Shown here piece after piece: positions 1 through 10,371 of a DNA stretch of 64,000 nt. The notes beneath the pieces are model-generated. The model searched no databases, had not been told where the DNA came from, and was given only the letters and a program-made list of their open reading frames with translations. The stretch is from Bosea sp. PAMC 26642 (lineage in GTDB: Bacteria > Pseudomonadota > Alphaproteobacteria > Rhizobiales > Beijerinckiaceae). The stretch covers positions 3,596,001-3,660,000 of the forward strand of contig NZ_CP014301.1 in NCBI RefSeq assembly GCF_001562255.1. Reading direction: 5' to 3'. Position 1 is the first letter of the stretch, and the number at the start of each line of letters is the position of its first letter. The translations under genes were made by a program, and so were the position numbers.

Positions 1-1
1 T

Positions 2-1054
2 TCGGACGAGGAGACGACGCTGGCGCGCTACAAATATGCGTCTGATGCGAGCTTCGACCGCGCCCCCGGCTGGCTCTATGACGGCGTCGCGAAAGCCTTC
101 GCCGCCAACACCGCGCGTCTCGCCATCGTCGGCGACGACCCGATGCTGCTCTCGGGCCAGGACCCGCAGAAGGTCGGTCGCGCCAGCAAGGCCAACTCCC
201 TGGCCTACAAGCCGGCGCTGGAGAAGATTGCCGGCTTCGACATCAACTGGAACATCCTGGCCTATCCGACGCCGTCCTGGGCGAGGCAGGTCTTTCCCGG
301 CGAGCCGGAGGACATTGCGGTGGCGCGGCTGGCCGACGCTATCTTCGCCGCCTCCCGCGTCGATCGCGACGATCCCGTTGCCGCCTGGGCCGCCCATAAC
401 GCGACGCTGCGCATTCGGACGCAATGGCTCAACGGACAGCGCTTTGCGGCCCTTCGCTACACCGGGCCCGGCACCGACCTGACGATCGGCCTCGCCGACG
501 GCCATGAATGGCAGGGCGGCGCCTCGACCGCGAAGAACGGCGTGACCTGCAACGCCAACATCCCGACCGAAGAAGTCTTCACAACGCCGCACGCTTTGCG
601 TGTCGACGGCCATGTCCGCAGCACCAAGCCGCTCTCCTATCAGGGCACGCTGATCTCCGACATCGCGGTGCGCTTCGAGGCCGGCCGGATCGTCGAGGCC
701 AACGCCTCGCGCGGGGCCGAGGTACTGGGCAAGGTTCTCGACACCGACGAGGGTTCCCGCCGTCTCGGCGAGGTCGCGCTCGTGCCGCACTCCTCGCCGA
801 TCTCGCAGAGCGGCCTGCTGTTCTTTAACACGCTGTTCGACGAGAATGCCGCCTGCCACATCGCGCTCGGCCAGTGCTATGCGAAATGCTTCCTCGGCGG
901 CGCCGATCTCAGCCCCGAACAGATCGCGGCCCAGGGCGGCAACAGCAGCTTGATCCATATCGACTGGATGATCGGCTCCAACGAGATCGACATCGACGGC
1001 ATCCGCGAGGATGGCAGCAAGATCCCCGTCTTCCGCAAGGGCGAGTGGGCTTAA
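2..1054 (+). CDS. M29-family aminopeptidase (3' part, start outside window)
   Basis: The frame is open from base 2 and ends at TAA 1052-1054; about 350 residues are visible and the N-terminus lies upstream. Family M29 (AmpS/PepS/aminopeptidase T) are cytosolic dimeric metallo-aminopeptidases with two divalent metal ions. The visible part carries typical M29 sequence: the glycine-rich stretch TDLTIGLADGHEWQGG, then the middle part with NIPTEEVFTTPHALRVDG (E and H are usual metal ligands in this family), LGEVALVPHSSPIS, and the end HIDWMIGS followed by an acidic segment. The C-terminus is complete. The next gene, an MFS transporter, begins 32 bases downstream with its own ribosome site and may be co-transcribed. 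Family assignment is firm; substrate is not known. Confidence 0.9.
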   Translation, partial: SDEETTLARYKYASDASFDRAPGWLYDGVAKAFAANTARLAIVGDDPMLLSGQDPQKVGRASKANSLAYKPALEKIAGFDINWNILAYPTPSWARQVFPGEPEDIAVARLADAIFAASRVDRDDPVAAWAAHNATLRIRTQWLNGQRFAALRYTGPGTDLTIGLADGHEWQGGASTAKNGVTCNANIPTEEVFTTPHALRVDGHVRSTKPLSYQGTLISDIAVRFEAGRIVEANASRGAEVLGKVLDTDEGSRRLGEVALVPHSSPISQSGLLFFNTLFDENAACHIALGQCYAKCFLGGADLSPEQIAAQGGNSSLIHIDWMIGSNEIDIDGIREDGSKIPVFRKGEWA

Positions 1055-1086
1055 AAGCAGGATCAACCTGCGCAGGGGAGACCGAA

Positions 1087-2340
1087 TTGCCCGATCGGGA
1101 AGACGAGCCCAAGCCGGCGCCGACCAGTTCGGTCGCGGCGCTCGGCGCCATTGTCGTCGGCGCGCTGATCCTTCAGGTCGCCGGTACGATCGTGAATACG
1201 GTCGTACCGTTGCGTATGGCGCTGGCGGGGCAGCCGCCGATCCTGATCGGCCTCGTCGGCTCGGCCTATTCGATCGGCTTTCTCGGCGGCTGCTTCTGGG
1301 TGCCGACCCTCGTCCGCCGCATCGGCCATATCCGTGGCTTCGCCGTCTTCGCCGCCTTGCAGGCTGCCACGACGCTGAGTTTCCCGATGCTTCCGGAAGC
1401 CTGGTGGGGATTTGCCCGAATCCTGATGGGTCTGTCGGCTGCGGGCCACGCCATCTGCATCGAGAGCTGGATCAGCGGCCAGGCGACCGGCAAGAATCGC
1501 GGCCGCATCTTCGGCCTCTACCAGATCCTCAACCGAGGCGCGCTGATCGGATCGCAGATCGGCATGGGCTATGCCGCGATCCAGGCGCAGGACATCTTCC
1601 TGTTTGCCAGCATGGCCTTCTCGATCGCCCTGATCCCCGTCGGCCTGACGCGGGCACGCGGCCCTGAATCGAGCGCGGTGGTCTCGGTCGGGCTCGCCAA
1701 GGTCTGGAATCAGGCGCCGGCGGCGGTGGTCGGCTGCCTCTATGTCGGCCTCATGGGCGGAACGCTGACCAATGTCGCCCCGGCCTACGGCATCCTGATC
1801 GGGCTCGACCAGCGCTCGGCGATCCTGCTGACGGCGAGCGTCCAGATCGGGGCGCTCGTGACGCAATGGCCGATGGGCCTGCTCGCGGACAGGATCGCCA
1901 GCCGCATCGTCATGCTGGCATCGATCAGTATCGTCACGATCACGGCCGGTTCGCTGGGGGCTCTGCTGAATCTGGGCCAGAGCAACAACCGCTTCGTGCT
2001 TTTCGCCCTGTTCGCTTTGATCGGCGGCTGCAGCATCTCGCTCTACACGGTGGCGGTCACCCACGCCTTCCTCCGCCTTGGACGCGACCATGCGGTCGGA
2101 CTGTCGGCGCGGCTTTTGTTTCTGTGGGGCGTCGGCTCGGCGATCGGCCCGGTGGCCGCGACCCTGTTCATGCAGGCGCTCGGACCACAGGGGCTGCTCG
2201 CCTACATCATGCTGCTGTCGCTGGCGGTCGCGGCCTATCTGGCGCTGCGTATCTCGCGCAAGCCCTCGCCCGCCATCATCGAAGGCGAAGGCGGCGCCAC
2301 GCCGCCGACCATGCCGGACATCGAACTGGGCAAGCGGTAG
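1087..2340 (+). CDS. MFS transporter, 12 TM
   Basis: A 417-residue hydrophobic protein with about twelve membrane segments, of the major facilitator superfamily. The N-terminal half has the gate-loop signature region LVRRIGHIRG between TM2 and TM3, and the middle carries GQATGKNRGRIFGLYQ, as in small-molecule efflux carriers of the YcaD/UMF type. I chose the TTG at 1087 because GGGGAG lies six bases upstream and the first TM segment follows after about 15 polar residues. The longer reading from ATG 874 would overlap the preceding aminopeptidase and adds an arginine-rich tail that looks like shadow translation. The substrate cannot be read from the sequence; efflux of a small organic molecule is the usual role. 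Confidence 0.85.
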   Translation: MPDREDEPKPAPTSSVAALGAIVVGALILQVAGTIVNTVVPLRMALAGQPPILIGLVGSAYSIGFLGGCFWVPTLVRRIGHIRGFAVFAALQAATTLSFPMLPEAWWGFARILMGLSAAGHAICIESWISGQATGKNRGRIFGLYQILNRGALIGSQIGMGYAAIQAQDIFLFASMAFSIALIPVGLTRARGPESSAVVSVGLAKVWNQAPAAVVGCLYVGLMGGTLTNVAPAYGILIGLDQRSAILLTASVQIGALVTQWPMGLLADRIASRIVMLASISIVTITAGSLGALLNLGQSNNRFVLFALFALIGGCSISLYTVAVTHAFLRLGRDHAVGLSARLLFLWGVGSAIGPVAATLFMQALGPQGLLAYIMLLSLAVAAYLALRISRKPSPAIIEGEGGATPPTMPDIELGKR

Positions 2341-2370
2341 AGACTTCAACAGCGCCTCGGCAAACCATTG

Positions 2371-2399
2371 TTGCAAAATGTATCACGTCGCGATACATT
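2371..2399 (+). promoter_or_regulatory. higBA promoter with palindromic operator
   Basis: A -35-like TTGCAA (2371-2376), 17-base spacer and -10-like TACATT (2394-2399) lie just upstream of higB. The spacer holds a near-perfect 19-bp palindrome at 2379-2397 (TGTATC...GATACA arms, with CG/CG pairs inside). This is the usual layout for autorepression by a HigA-type antitoxin; regulation itself is inferred. Confidence 0.65.
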
Positions 2400-2423
2400 C
2401 TATGGCAAGACTGGCTACATTGC

Positions 2424-2708
2424 ATGACGATCCAGAGTTTCAAGGACACGAGACTCGAGGCAATCCTCGAACGCCGGGTTCCAAAAGGATTCCCGGCTGA
2501 CCTCATGTCTGTGACGCGGCGAAAGCTCATTATGCTGGACAGCGCTCTGACACTCGCTGACCTCAGGTTGCCGCCGGCCAATCGTCTCGAAGCCCTCAAA
2601 TCCGATCGGGCCGGGCAACATTCGATCCGCGTGAACGACCAGTTCCGCATCTGCTTCCGCTGGAGCGTCCATGGGCCGGCCGACATCGAATTCGTCGATT
2701 ATCATTGA
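2424..2708 (+). CDS. higB: HigB/RelE-fold toxin
   Basis: A 94-residue protein of the HigB 'killer' family of ribosome-dependent mRNA interferases (RelE superfamily). It has the family opening SFKDTRLEAILERR, the central LRLPPANRLEALK, and the end HSIRVNDQFRICFRW...DIEFVDYH, where the C-terminal arginine, Tyr and His belong to the active-site surface in relatives. Toxin gene precedes antitoxin, the order that defines higBA. The ATG at 2424 gives the standard family length. The antitoxin start lies 11 bases after the toxin stop, so the two are surely co-transcribed. The upstream palindrome suggests autoregulation. Function by family; activity not shown. Confidence 0.9.
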   Translation: MTIQSFKDTRLEAILERRVPKGFPADLMSVTRRKLIMLDSALTLADLRLPPANRLEALKSDRAGQHSIRVNDQFRICFRWSVHGPADIEFVDYH

Positions 2709-2718
2709 GGCATCGAAG

Positions 2719-3015
2719 ATGACGAAGCTCTCCCCCGTCCACCCCGGAGAAATCCTGCGCGAGGAATTCCTCGCACCTCTCGATTTGTCCTCCGGATCGG
2801 TTGCGCGCGCGATCGGGGTCCCTCGCACGCGGATCGAACGGCTCGCGCAGGAGCAGGTCGACTTGAGCCCGGATACGGCCATTCGTCTGGCGCGGTTCTT
2901 CGGAACCAGCGCCGAGTTCTGGATGGCGATCCAGAGTCGCTACGCCCTGGAACGAGCCACAGATCGTCTCGGCGACAACCTGTTGCAGATCGAACCGATG
3001 AGGCAGGCGAGTTGA
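2719..3015 (+). CDS. higA: HigA antitoxin, XRE-type HTH
   Basis: A 98-residue XRE-family DNA-binding antitoxin that would neutralise the upstream HigB and repress the operon at 2371-2399. Family hallmarks: the opening KLSPVHPGEILREEF, the helix-turn-helix region (about residues 23-60, with VARAIGVPRTRIERLAQ and LSPDTAIRLARFFGTS), and the HigA tail EFWMAIQSRYALERA. An upstream in-frame ATG at 2671 would overlap higB and add a non-family extension, so ATG 2719 is preferred. No other toxin-antitoxin or mobile gene is adjacent. Confidence 0.9.
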   Translation: MTKLSPVHPGEILREEFLAPLDLSSGSVARAIGVPRTRIERLAQEQVDLSPDTAIRLARFFGTSAEFWMAIQSRYALERATDRLGDNLLQIEPMRQAS

Positions 3016-3057
3016 GATTTCGGAGGAACTGCCGCGAAAGGCAGCCTCTTCGCCCCC

Positions 3058-5010
<1,953 letters not shown>

Positions 5011-5262
5011 CGCAGGCGTCTCCCCAGACTTGGGCCGTCTTGTCGCAGGCCATGGGCGCAAGCTCCGGCAGGGTACCGGGCTGGAACGCGTGACTCACGT
5101 CTTTCGAATTGCGCGCATCATAGGGTGAGCGGGCGCCGCGACAAGCCGTTCCGCCTCGCACTTTCGGGCTAGACCCTGACGCCGGCCTGTCTCGGCAGTC
5201 GAACTCATTCAATCCCCGGTTGCGGGCCGTCCATGCTAGAGCTTCAGGTCATGGAGGCGGCC

Positions 5263-6390
5263 ATGGCTCGCAACATCTGCATCTTCTCCGACGGCACCGG
5301 GCAGGCCGGCGGCGCCAATCCGATCAACTGGACCCATGTCTACCGGCTGTTCAAGGCGACGCGCGAGATCGATCCGCCACGCCAGATCTGCTTCTACGAT
5401 CCCGGTCTCGGCTCCAGTCCCGACGCCGGCGAAACGCGCGGCCTGTTCAGGCGGGTGAAGGATGCGCTCGCCCAGGCCACCGGCTACGGCATCACCGACA
5501 ACATCGTCGACTGCTACACCGCGCTGCTGCTGAGCTACCGGCCCGGCGATACCGTGTACCTTTTCGGCTTCAGCCGCGGCGCCTACACGGTGCGCAGTCT
5601 CGGCGGCGCGCTCGGGCTCTGCGGCATCCCGCCGGGGCTGCCCAAGCTTGAGCGTTGGGACGAATTCGAGGCACAGATCCACGGCGACGTCCGCGATATC
5701 GCTAAGGAGGCAGTCACCAAGGTCTATCAGGAGCGGGATGCCGGGATGAGAGCGGCCGCAGCCGCAGCCTTCCGGACGAAATACGGCTCGCAGGAGCTTC
5801 CGCCCCATTTCATCGGCGTATGGGACACCGTGAAGGCGCTCGGCATCAAGGGCATCAGCGACCTCCTGCCGGGCCGCCACAGCTTCAACAACGACCTGCT
5901 CAATCCCAAGGTCGCCCATGGCCGCCAGGCGCTGTCGATCGACGAGAACCGCAAGACCTTCAAGCCGGAGATCTGGGACGAGCGCGGGGCGCCGCCCAGA
6001 CAGATCGAGCAGCGCTGGTTCTCAGGCGTCCACACCGATATCGGCGGCGGCTACGGCCTCGCCATGGGGCTGTCGGACATCACCCTGACATGGATGCTCG
6101 ACGCGGCCACGATGATCGACCCGCCTCTGCTCGTCGATCCGCTGCTCGTAGCCGAATTGCGCCCGGACCATCGCGGCATTCAGCATGACGAATTGCAGAG
6201 CGGCGTCCTGCCGTGGATGCCCGGCACGCGGGAGAACTTCGTCACGAATGCCTATTTCGGCAGCCCCGGAAAGCCATCCGTCGAAGTCGATCCGCGCTTT
6301 CGCGAGCCCAAAGTGCCGATCCTCGACGAAGAACGGCCCTATCGGCCCGTCGCCATGAGGCAGCACCCCGACTTCCAGCATTACTACTGA
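5263..6390 (+). CDS. DUF2235 alpha/beta hydrolase (Tle1-like)
   Basis: A 375-residue protein of the DUF2235 family, the fold of the type VI secretion phospholipase effector Tle1 and of many uncharacterised cytosolic hydrolases. It starts with the family's NICIFSDGTGQ, carries the nucleophile elbow GFSRGAYTVR (Ser about 104), the acid motif FIGVWDTVKALG, and the histidine motif WFSGVHTDIGGGYG; all three catalytic residues are present. ATG 5263 is preceded by GGAGG at the right distance; an earlier in-frame ATG (5233) has none. No signal peptide, and no VgrG, PAAR, Hcp or immunity-like gene is nearby, so a secreted-effector role is not supported by context; a housekeeping lipid or ester hydrolase is equally possible. 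Confidence 0.85.
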   Translation: MARNICIFSDGTGQAGGANPINWTHVYRLFKATREIDPPRQICFYDPGLGSSPDAGETRGLFRRVKDALAQATGYGITDNIVDCYTALLLSYRPGDTVYLFGFSRGAYTVRSLGGALGLCGIPPGLPKLERWDEFEAQIHGDVRDIAKEAVTKVYQERDAGMRAAAAAAFRTKYGSQELPPHFIGVWDTVKALGIKGISDLLPGRHSFNNDLLNPKVAHGRQALSIDENRKTFKPEIWDERGAPPRQIEQRWFSGVHTDIGGGYGLAMGLSDITLTWMLDAATMIDPPLLVDPLLVAELRPDHRGIQHDELQSGVLPWMPGTRENFVTNAYFGSPGKPSVEVDPRFREPKVPILDEERPYRPVAMRQHPDFQHYY

Positions 6391-6400
6391 CCGGTCTCGC

Positions 6401-6808
6401 TCAGAGCCCGCCCATCTCGCAGACGAGCGCCCATTCCGCGTCCGTCACCGGCTGCACCGACAACCGAAACGACGTCACCAGCGCCATCTTCGCCAGCTTC
6501 GGCTCGGCCTTGACCTGCGCCAGCGTGACCGGCTTGGGCAGCGGCTTCACCGCCTTGAAATCGACCAGCACCCAGGGCTCGCCCGGAATCCAGTTATAGG
6601 CTTCCTTGATCACCTCGACGATGCCGACGACCTCGAGCCCCTCGTTGGAATGGTAGAAGAAGACCTGCTCGCCCTGCTTCATAGCCATCAGGTTGAGCTT
6701 GGCGGTGTGGTTCTTCACGCCGTCCCAATGCGTGCCCTTGGGGCCGGCCTCGACCTGCTGGTCCCAGGACCATTTGGACGGTTCGGATTTGATCAGCCAG
6801 TGAGCCAT
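6401..6808 (-). CDS. EVE domain protein
   Basis: A 135-residue protein made almost entirely of one EVE domain (PUA-like fold; related to human THYN1). It opens with the diagnostic AHWLIKSEPSKWSW, then WDGVKNHTAKLNL, EQVFFYHSNEGLEVVG, and the closing ALVTSFRLSVQPVTDAEW. EVE domains bind modified bases in DNA or RNA, and stand-alone versions are common in alphaproteobacteria near gpsA and tsaD, as here. The start at 6808 is chosen at the conserved MAHWLIK; a ten-residue basic extension (6838) is not family-like. Stop-to-start distance to the neighbouring 112-residue gene is ten bases, suggesting one transcript with gpsA and tsaD. The modified base it reads is unknown. Confidence 0.9.
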   Translation of the reverse strand: MAHWLIKSEPSKWSWDQQVEAGPKGTHWDGVKNHTAKLNLMAMKQGEQVFFYHSNEGLEVVGIVEVIKEAYNWIPGEPWVLVDFKAVKPLPKPVTLAQVKAEPKLAKMALVTSFRLSVQPVTDAEWALVCEMGGL

Positions 6809-6818
6809 GGTCGTCCCC

Positions 6819-7157
6819 CTATTCCTTCGTCTCGTCATCAGCCGGAAGCGGCTGGGGAGGCCGCGACGCCGCCTGCCCCTGCTCGTTCCAGAACCGCACC
6901 ATCTCGCGGGTCAGCGCGGCATAGTCCTGCGGATCGAGCTCGACCCGGACCTCGCCCTCGCCGAAGGGCAGGATCAGCACGAAGCGATGCGTATCCTCGC
7001 TCCGGCGTCGGCGCAGCTGGATCACCGGCCCCGCCGGCACCCGCCCCGCCAGCGCCACGGGCAGGCTCTCGGCCACGAGTTCGGAGCCCGTCGTCTTCTT
7101 GACCTCGGCAATGCCGCGCGCCACGCGCTTCGTCAGGTCGGACCAGTCGCCAGCCAT
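6819..7157 (-). CDS. Conserved protein of unknown function (112 aa)
   Basis: A 112-residue soluble protein with no motif that I can tie to a function. It is charged and likely globular in the middle (VIQLRRRRSEDTHRFVLILPFGEGEVRVELDPQDYAALTREM, given here in part) with a proline-rich, acidic tail. It sits in the run tsaD-gpsA-this gene-EVE, all on the minus strand with gaps of 4-12 bases, so it is probably made together with them. Start ATG 7157 lies 12 bases after the gpsA stop, with GGAGGCGAGCG just upstream. A good case for a conserved-neighbourhood unknown. Confidence 0.75.
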   Translation of the reverse strand: MAGDWSDLTKRVARGIAEVKKTTGSELVAESLPVALAGRVPAGPVIQLRRRRSEDTHRFVLILPFGEGEVRVELDPQDYAALTREMVRFWNEQGQAASRPPQPLPADDETKE

Positions 7158-7169
7158 CGCTCGCCTCCT

Positions 7170-8168
7170 TCACATCTCGGCGCGGATCGGCCGCGCCAGC
7201 AAGCCGGTCACCGCCTCCCGCACGCCGCTGCGCCCGGCGATGATCGCCGCCACCGCCTCGGCAATCGGCATCTCGATCCCTTGCGCCTGCGCCATCTCCG
7301 CCAGCACGGATGCGGTGAACGCGCCCTCCGCCAGCTTGCCGCCGGACGCCTCCGCAACGGGGCGGCCCTGCCCGAGCGCCAGCCCGAACGAGAAGTTGCG
7401 CGATTGCGGCGAGGCGCAGCTGAGCACGACATCGCCCAGCCCCGAAAGCCCCATCAGCGTCTCGGAACTGGCCCCGAAAGCCGCGCCGAAGCGTCGCAGC
7501 TCGGAAAAACCCCGCGCCACCAGCGCCGCCCGCGCGCTTTCGCCATAGCCGAGGCCGATCGCGATGCCCGCTGCGATGGCGAGCACGTTCTTGGCTGCCC
7601 CGCCGATCTCGACGCCGCGCGGATCGCCGCTGTGATAGATGCGGAAGGCCGGCGAACTCAGCGCCTCGGCGAGCGCCCGGGCGAGATTGCCATCTTGTGC
7701 CGCCAGCGTCACCGCCGTCGGCAGGCCGCGGCCGATGTCGTCGGCGAAACTCGGGCCCGACAGGATCGCGGGCGGCGAACCGGGCCATGCCTGCGCGATG
7801 ACCTGCGTGGAGAAAAGCCCCGTCGCCCGCTCGATGCCCTTGGCGGCCGAAACCACCGGGCGCCCGGCAGGCAGCGCCTGCGCCGATAGCTCGCAGACCT
7901 GCCGCAGGCTCTGCGTCGGCACGGCGACGAGCAGCGCATCCGCCTCGCCCAGCGCATTGAGCGATGTCGTCGCCGCGATCGCCTCCGGCAGCGCGATGCC
8001 GGGCAGATGCGGCGTCCGACGCGTCGCGTCGATCGCGGCCACGATCTCCGCGTCGCGCGCCCAGAACAGCACCTTTCGTCCGGCCCGCGCAGCGGCCACA
8101 GCGAGCGCAGTGCCATAGGCCCCGCCGCCGAGGACGCCTATCGTGCCGAAATCCATCGTGGCGCTCAT
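7170..8168 (-). CDS. gpsA: Glycerol-3-phosphate dehydrogenase [NAD(P)+]
   Basis: A 332-residue GpsA that reduces dihydroxyacetone phosphate to sn-glycerol 3-phosphate, the first step to phospholipids. The Rossmann motif [10 protein letters not shown] is at residues 14-23; later come SAAKGIE, the catalytic-lysine block [17 protein letters not shown], and the substrate region [20 protein letters not shown]. Length is normal. Its ATG overlaps the tsaD stop as ATGA (8165-8168), a sign of translational coupling, and the 112-residue unknown gene follows after 12 bases. Confidence 0.96.
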   Translation of the reverse strand: MSATMDFGTIGVLGGGAYGTALAVAAARAGRKVLFWARDAEIVAAIDATRRTPHLPGIALPEAIAATTSLNALGEADALLVAVPTQSLRQVCELSAQALPAGRPVVSAAKGIERATGLFSTQVIAQAWPGSPPAILSGPSFADDIGRGLPTAVTLAAQDGNLARALAEALSSPAFRIYHSGDPRGVEIGGAAKNVLAIAAGIAIGLGYGESARAALVARGFSELRRFGAAFGASSETLMGLSGLGDVVLSCASPQSRNFSFGLALGQGRPVAEASGGKLAEGAFTASVLAEMAQAQGIEMPIAEAVAAIIAGRSGVREAVTGLLARPIRAEM

Positions 8169-9208
8169 TCCTTCGGCCTGAGCTCATCCAGCGGCCAGCG
8201 CGGCCGGGCAATCGCGCTCATATCGTCGATCATGCCGAGCCGCAGCCGCTCGATTCCGGCCCAGGCGATCATCGCGCCATTGTCGCCGCACAGCGCCAGC
8301 GGAGGCGCTGCCAGCGGCAGCCCGGCCTCGGTCGCGAGCCGTTGCAGGCCCCGCCGGATAGGCTGGTTGGCGGCGACGCCGCCGGCCACGACCAGCGCCG
8401 TCGGCATGATGCCGGCTGTCCGGCAGGCCCGCAGCCCCGCCCGCGTCCGATCGACCAGGACATCCACGACCGCAGCCTGGAACGAGGCGCAAAGATCTGC
8501 GACATCGCGATCCGACAGCGGCGCTATCCTCTCCGCGACAAGCCGCACCGCCGTCTTGAGACCCGACAGCGAGAAGTCCGGATTGGGCCGCCCGCTCATC
8601 GGGCGCGGGAAATCGAAGCGCTCGGAATCGCCCTTCTCGGCCTCGCGCTCGACCGAAGGCCCGCCGGGATAGGGCAGGCCAAGCATCTTCGCGATCTTGT
8701 CGAAGGCCTCGCCGACTGCATCGTCGATCGTGCCGCCGAGCTTGAGATAATCGCCGACACCGCGCACGGCGAGCAGTTGCGTATGGCCGCCCGATACCAG
8801 CAGCAGCAGATAGGGGAAGGACAGGTTGTCGGTCAGCCGCGCGGTCAGCGCATGGGCTTCGAGATGGTTGATCGCGATGAAAGGTTTGCCCGTCACCAGC
8901 GCGATCGCCTTGCCCGTGGTCAGCCCTACCATGACCCCGCCCACGAGGCCCGGCCCGGCGGCGGCGGCGATCGCATCGACATCGGACGGCTTCATGCCTG
9001 CCCGCTCGAAGGCCCGCACGACGATCCGGTCGATCGCCTCGACATGGGCGCGCGCCGCGATCTCGGGAACGACCCCGCCATAGGCCGCGTGGGCGGCGAT
9101 CTGGCTCAGCACCTCGTTGGACAGGATCGTCGTCTCGCCCGAGCGCTCGATGCCGACGATGGCAGCCGCGGTCTCGTCACAAGTCGTCTCTATCCCCAGA
9201 ACGCGCAT
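8165..9208 (-). CDS. tsaD: tRNA N6-threonylcarbamoyladenosine transferase subunit TsaD
   Basis: A 347-residue Kae1/TsaD ATPase-fold protein that transfers the threonylcarbamoyl group onto A37 of ANN-decoding tRNAs with TsaB and TsaE. It begins [14 protein letters not shown], the universal TsaD start, and carries the metal-binding INHLEAH (His115 and His119), [12 protein letters not shown], and the end region [11 protein letters not shown]. The frame is open upstream to 9304, but the conserved start at 9208 is clear. It is the first gene of a probable four-gene minus-strand unit and is divergent from hemC; the 172-base gap between them must hold both promoters, though I see no convincing consensus. 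Confidence 0.96.
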   Translation of the reverse strand: MRVLGIETTCDETAAAIVGIERSGETTILSNEVLSQIAAHAAYGGVVPEIAARAHVEAIDRIVVRAFERAGMKPSDVDAIAAAAGPGLVGGVMVGLTTGKAIALVTGKPFIAINHLEAHALTARLTDNLSFPYLLLLVSGGHTQLLAVRGVGDYLKLGGTIDDAVGEAFDKIAKMLGLPYPGGPSVEREAEKGDSERFDFPRPMSGRPNPDFSLSGLKTAVRLVAERIAPLSDRDVADLCASFQAAVVDVLVDRTRAGLRACRTAGIMPTALVVAGGVAANQPIRRGLQRLATEAGLPLAAPPLALCGDNGAMIAWAGIERLRLGMIDDMSAIARPRWPLDELRPKE

Positions 9209-9380
9209 GATCGGTGTGAGGCTCCGGGACGTGGTCAGGCGGAAGGGTCGGCGGTTTGCAGCCGGCAGATCCCTCGTATAGTGCGCGGCGAAGCAGAAGG
9301 CCAAGAGCGTTGGGCCAAGAACCCCTTGGCCGCCACGCGGCCGGGAAAACCGGCCGAATCGGAGGAAGACACAGTCCTAC

Positions 9381-10331
9381 ATGACCCAGACAGCCGATTC
9401 GCCTCCGCTCCGGCCTGCCGGCAGCTTCGTCATCGGGACGCGCGGCAGTCCGCTGGCGCTCGCCCAGGCCCATGAATTTGCCGGCCGCATGAGCGAGGCC
9501 CATGGCTGGGCTAGCGATGAGCTCGCGGTGGATGTCATCAGGACGACGGGCGATTCCATCCAGGACCGGCCCCTGTCGGAGGCCGGCGGCAAGGGTTTGT
9601 TCACCAAGGAGATCGATGCAGCGCAGCTTGAAGGCCGTATCGACTTCGCCATTCATTCGGCCAAGGACCTGCCGACCGCGCTGCCGGCCGGCCTCGTCAT
9701 CGCCGGCTATATGCCGCGCGAGGATGTCCGCGACGCGCTGATCGCGCGCGATGCGACCTCCATCGCCGGGCTGCGCCGGGGCGCGATCGTCGGCTCGGCC
9801 TCGCTGCGCCGCCAGGCGATCCTGCGGCGGGCGAGACCCGATATCGAGATCGTCCTGCTGCGCGGCAATGTCGGCACCAGGCTCGACAAGGTGGCGCGCG
9901 GCGAGATCGACGCGACCCTGCTCGCTTTTGCCGGCCTGAAGCGACTAGGCCTCGCCGACCGCATCAGCGCCCTGCTGCCGCTGGACGAATGCCTGCCGGC
10001 CGTCGGCCAGGGTGCGATCGCGATCGTCATCCGCGAAGGCGACGAAGGATCGAGCGAAGCGCTGGCGCCGATCCTGTGCCGTGACACCGGCATCGCGCTC
10101 GCCGCCGAGCGGGCCTTCCTGACTGAGCTCGACGGCTCCTGCCGCACGCCGATCGCCGGCCACGCCACCGTCTCCGGCGAGCGCTTCCATCTGCGCGGCC
10201 TGCTGCTCTCGCCCGACGGCACCGCCATAGCCGAGGATGCCTGCAGCGGCCCCGTGGCCGACGCGGCGGCGTTGGGTGCCGAACTCGGGCGGTCGCTGCG
10301 CGTTCGGGCTCCCCGGGGTATCTACACCTAG
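9381..10331 (+). CDS. hemC: Porphobilinogen deaminase (hydroxymethylbilane synthase)
   Basis: A 316-residue HemC that joins four porphobilinogen units into hydroxymethylbilane for heme and cobalamin. Visible family blocks: VIGTRGSPLALAQA at the start, SAKDLPTALPAGL, RREDVRDAL-type segment (PREDVRDALI), GSASLRRQA, LRGNVGTRLDK, and ELDGSCRTPI, where Cys254 would hold the dipyrromethane cofactor. Normal length. It is followed at 40 bases by the hemD/Mic60 fused frame and then hemY, forming a heme-linked group. Confidence 0.96.
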   Translation: MTQTADSPPLRPAGSFVIGTRGSPLALAQAHEFAGRMSEAHGWASDELAVDVIRTTGDSIQDRPLSEAGGKGLFTKEIDAAQLEGRIDFAIHSAKDLPTALPAGLVIAGYMPREDVRDALIARDATSIAGLRRGAIVGSASLRRQAILRRARPDIEIVLLRGNVGTRLDKVARGEIDATLLAFAGLKRLGLADRISALLPLDECLPAVGQGAIAIVIREGDEGSSEALAPILCRDTGIALAAERAFLTELDGSCRTPIAGHATVSGERFHLRGLLLSPDGTAIAEDACSGPVADAAALGAELGRSLRVRAPRGIYT

Positions 10332-10371
10332 CCCGCAAGATTTGGCATCTGCCGAGACGAAAGGACATCGC

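Noticed and set aside
874..1086. Longer start for the MFS transporter at ATG 874
   Set aside because: Overlaps the aminopeptidase gene by 180 bases and adds an arginine-rich tail with shadow-like composition; TTG 1087 has a good ribosome site.
1063..2376. Minus-strand 437-residue frame opposite the MFS gene
   Set aside because: Composition rich in Arg, Asp, Gln and His with no motif; typical antisense shadow in GC-rich DNA.
3020..3045. CTGCC/GGCAG hairpin as terminator of higBA or acs
   Set aside because: Five-base stem, no T tract on either strand.
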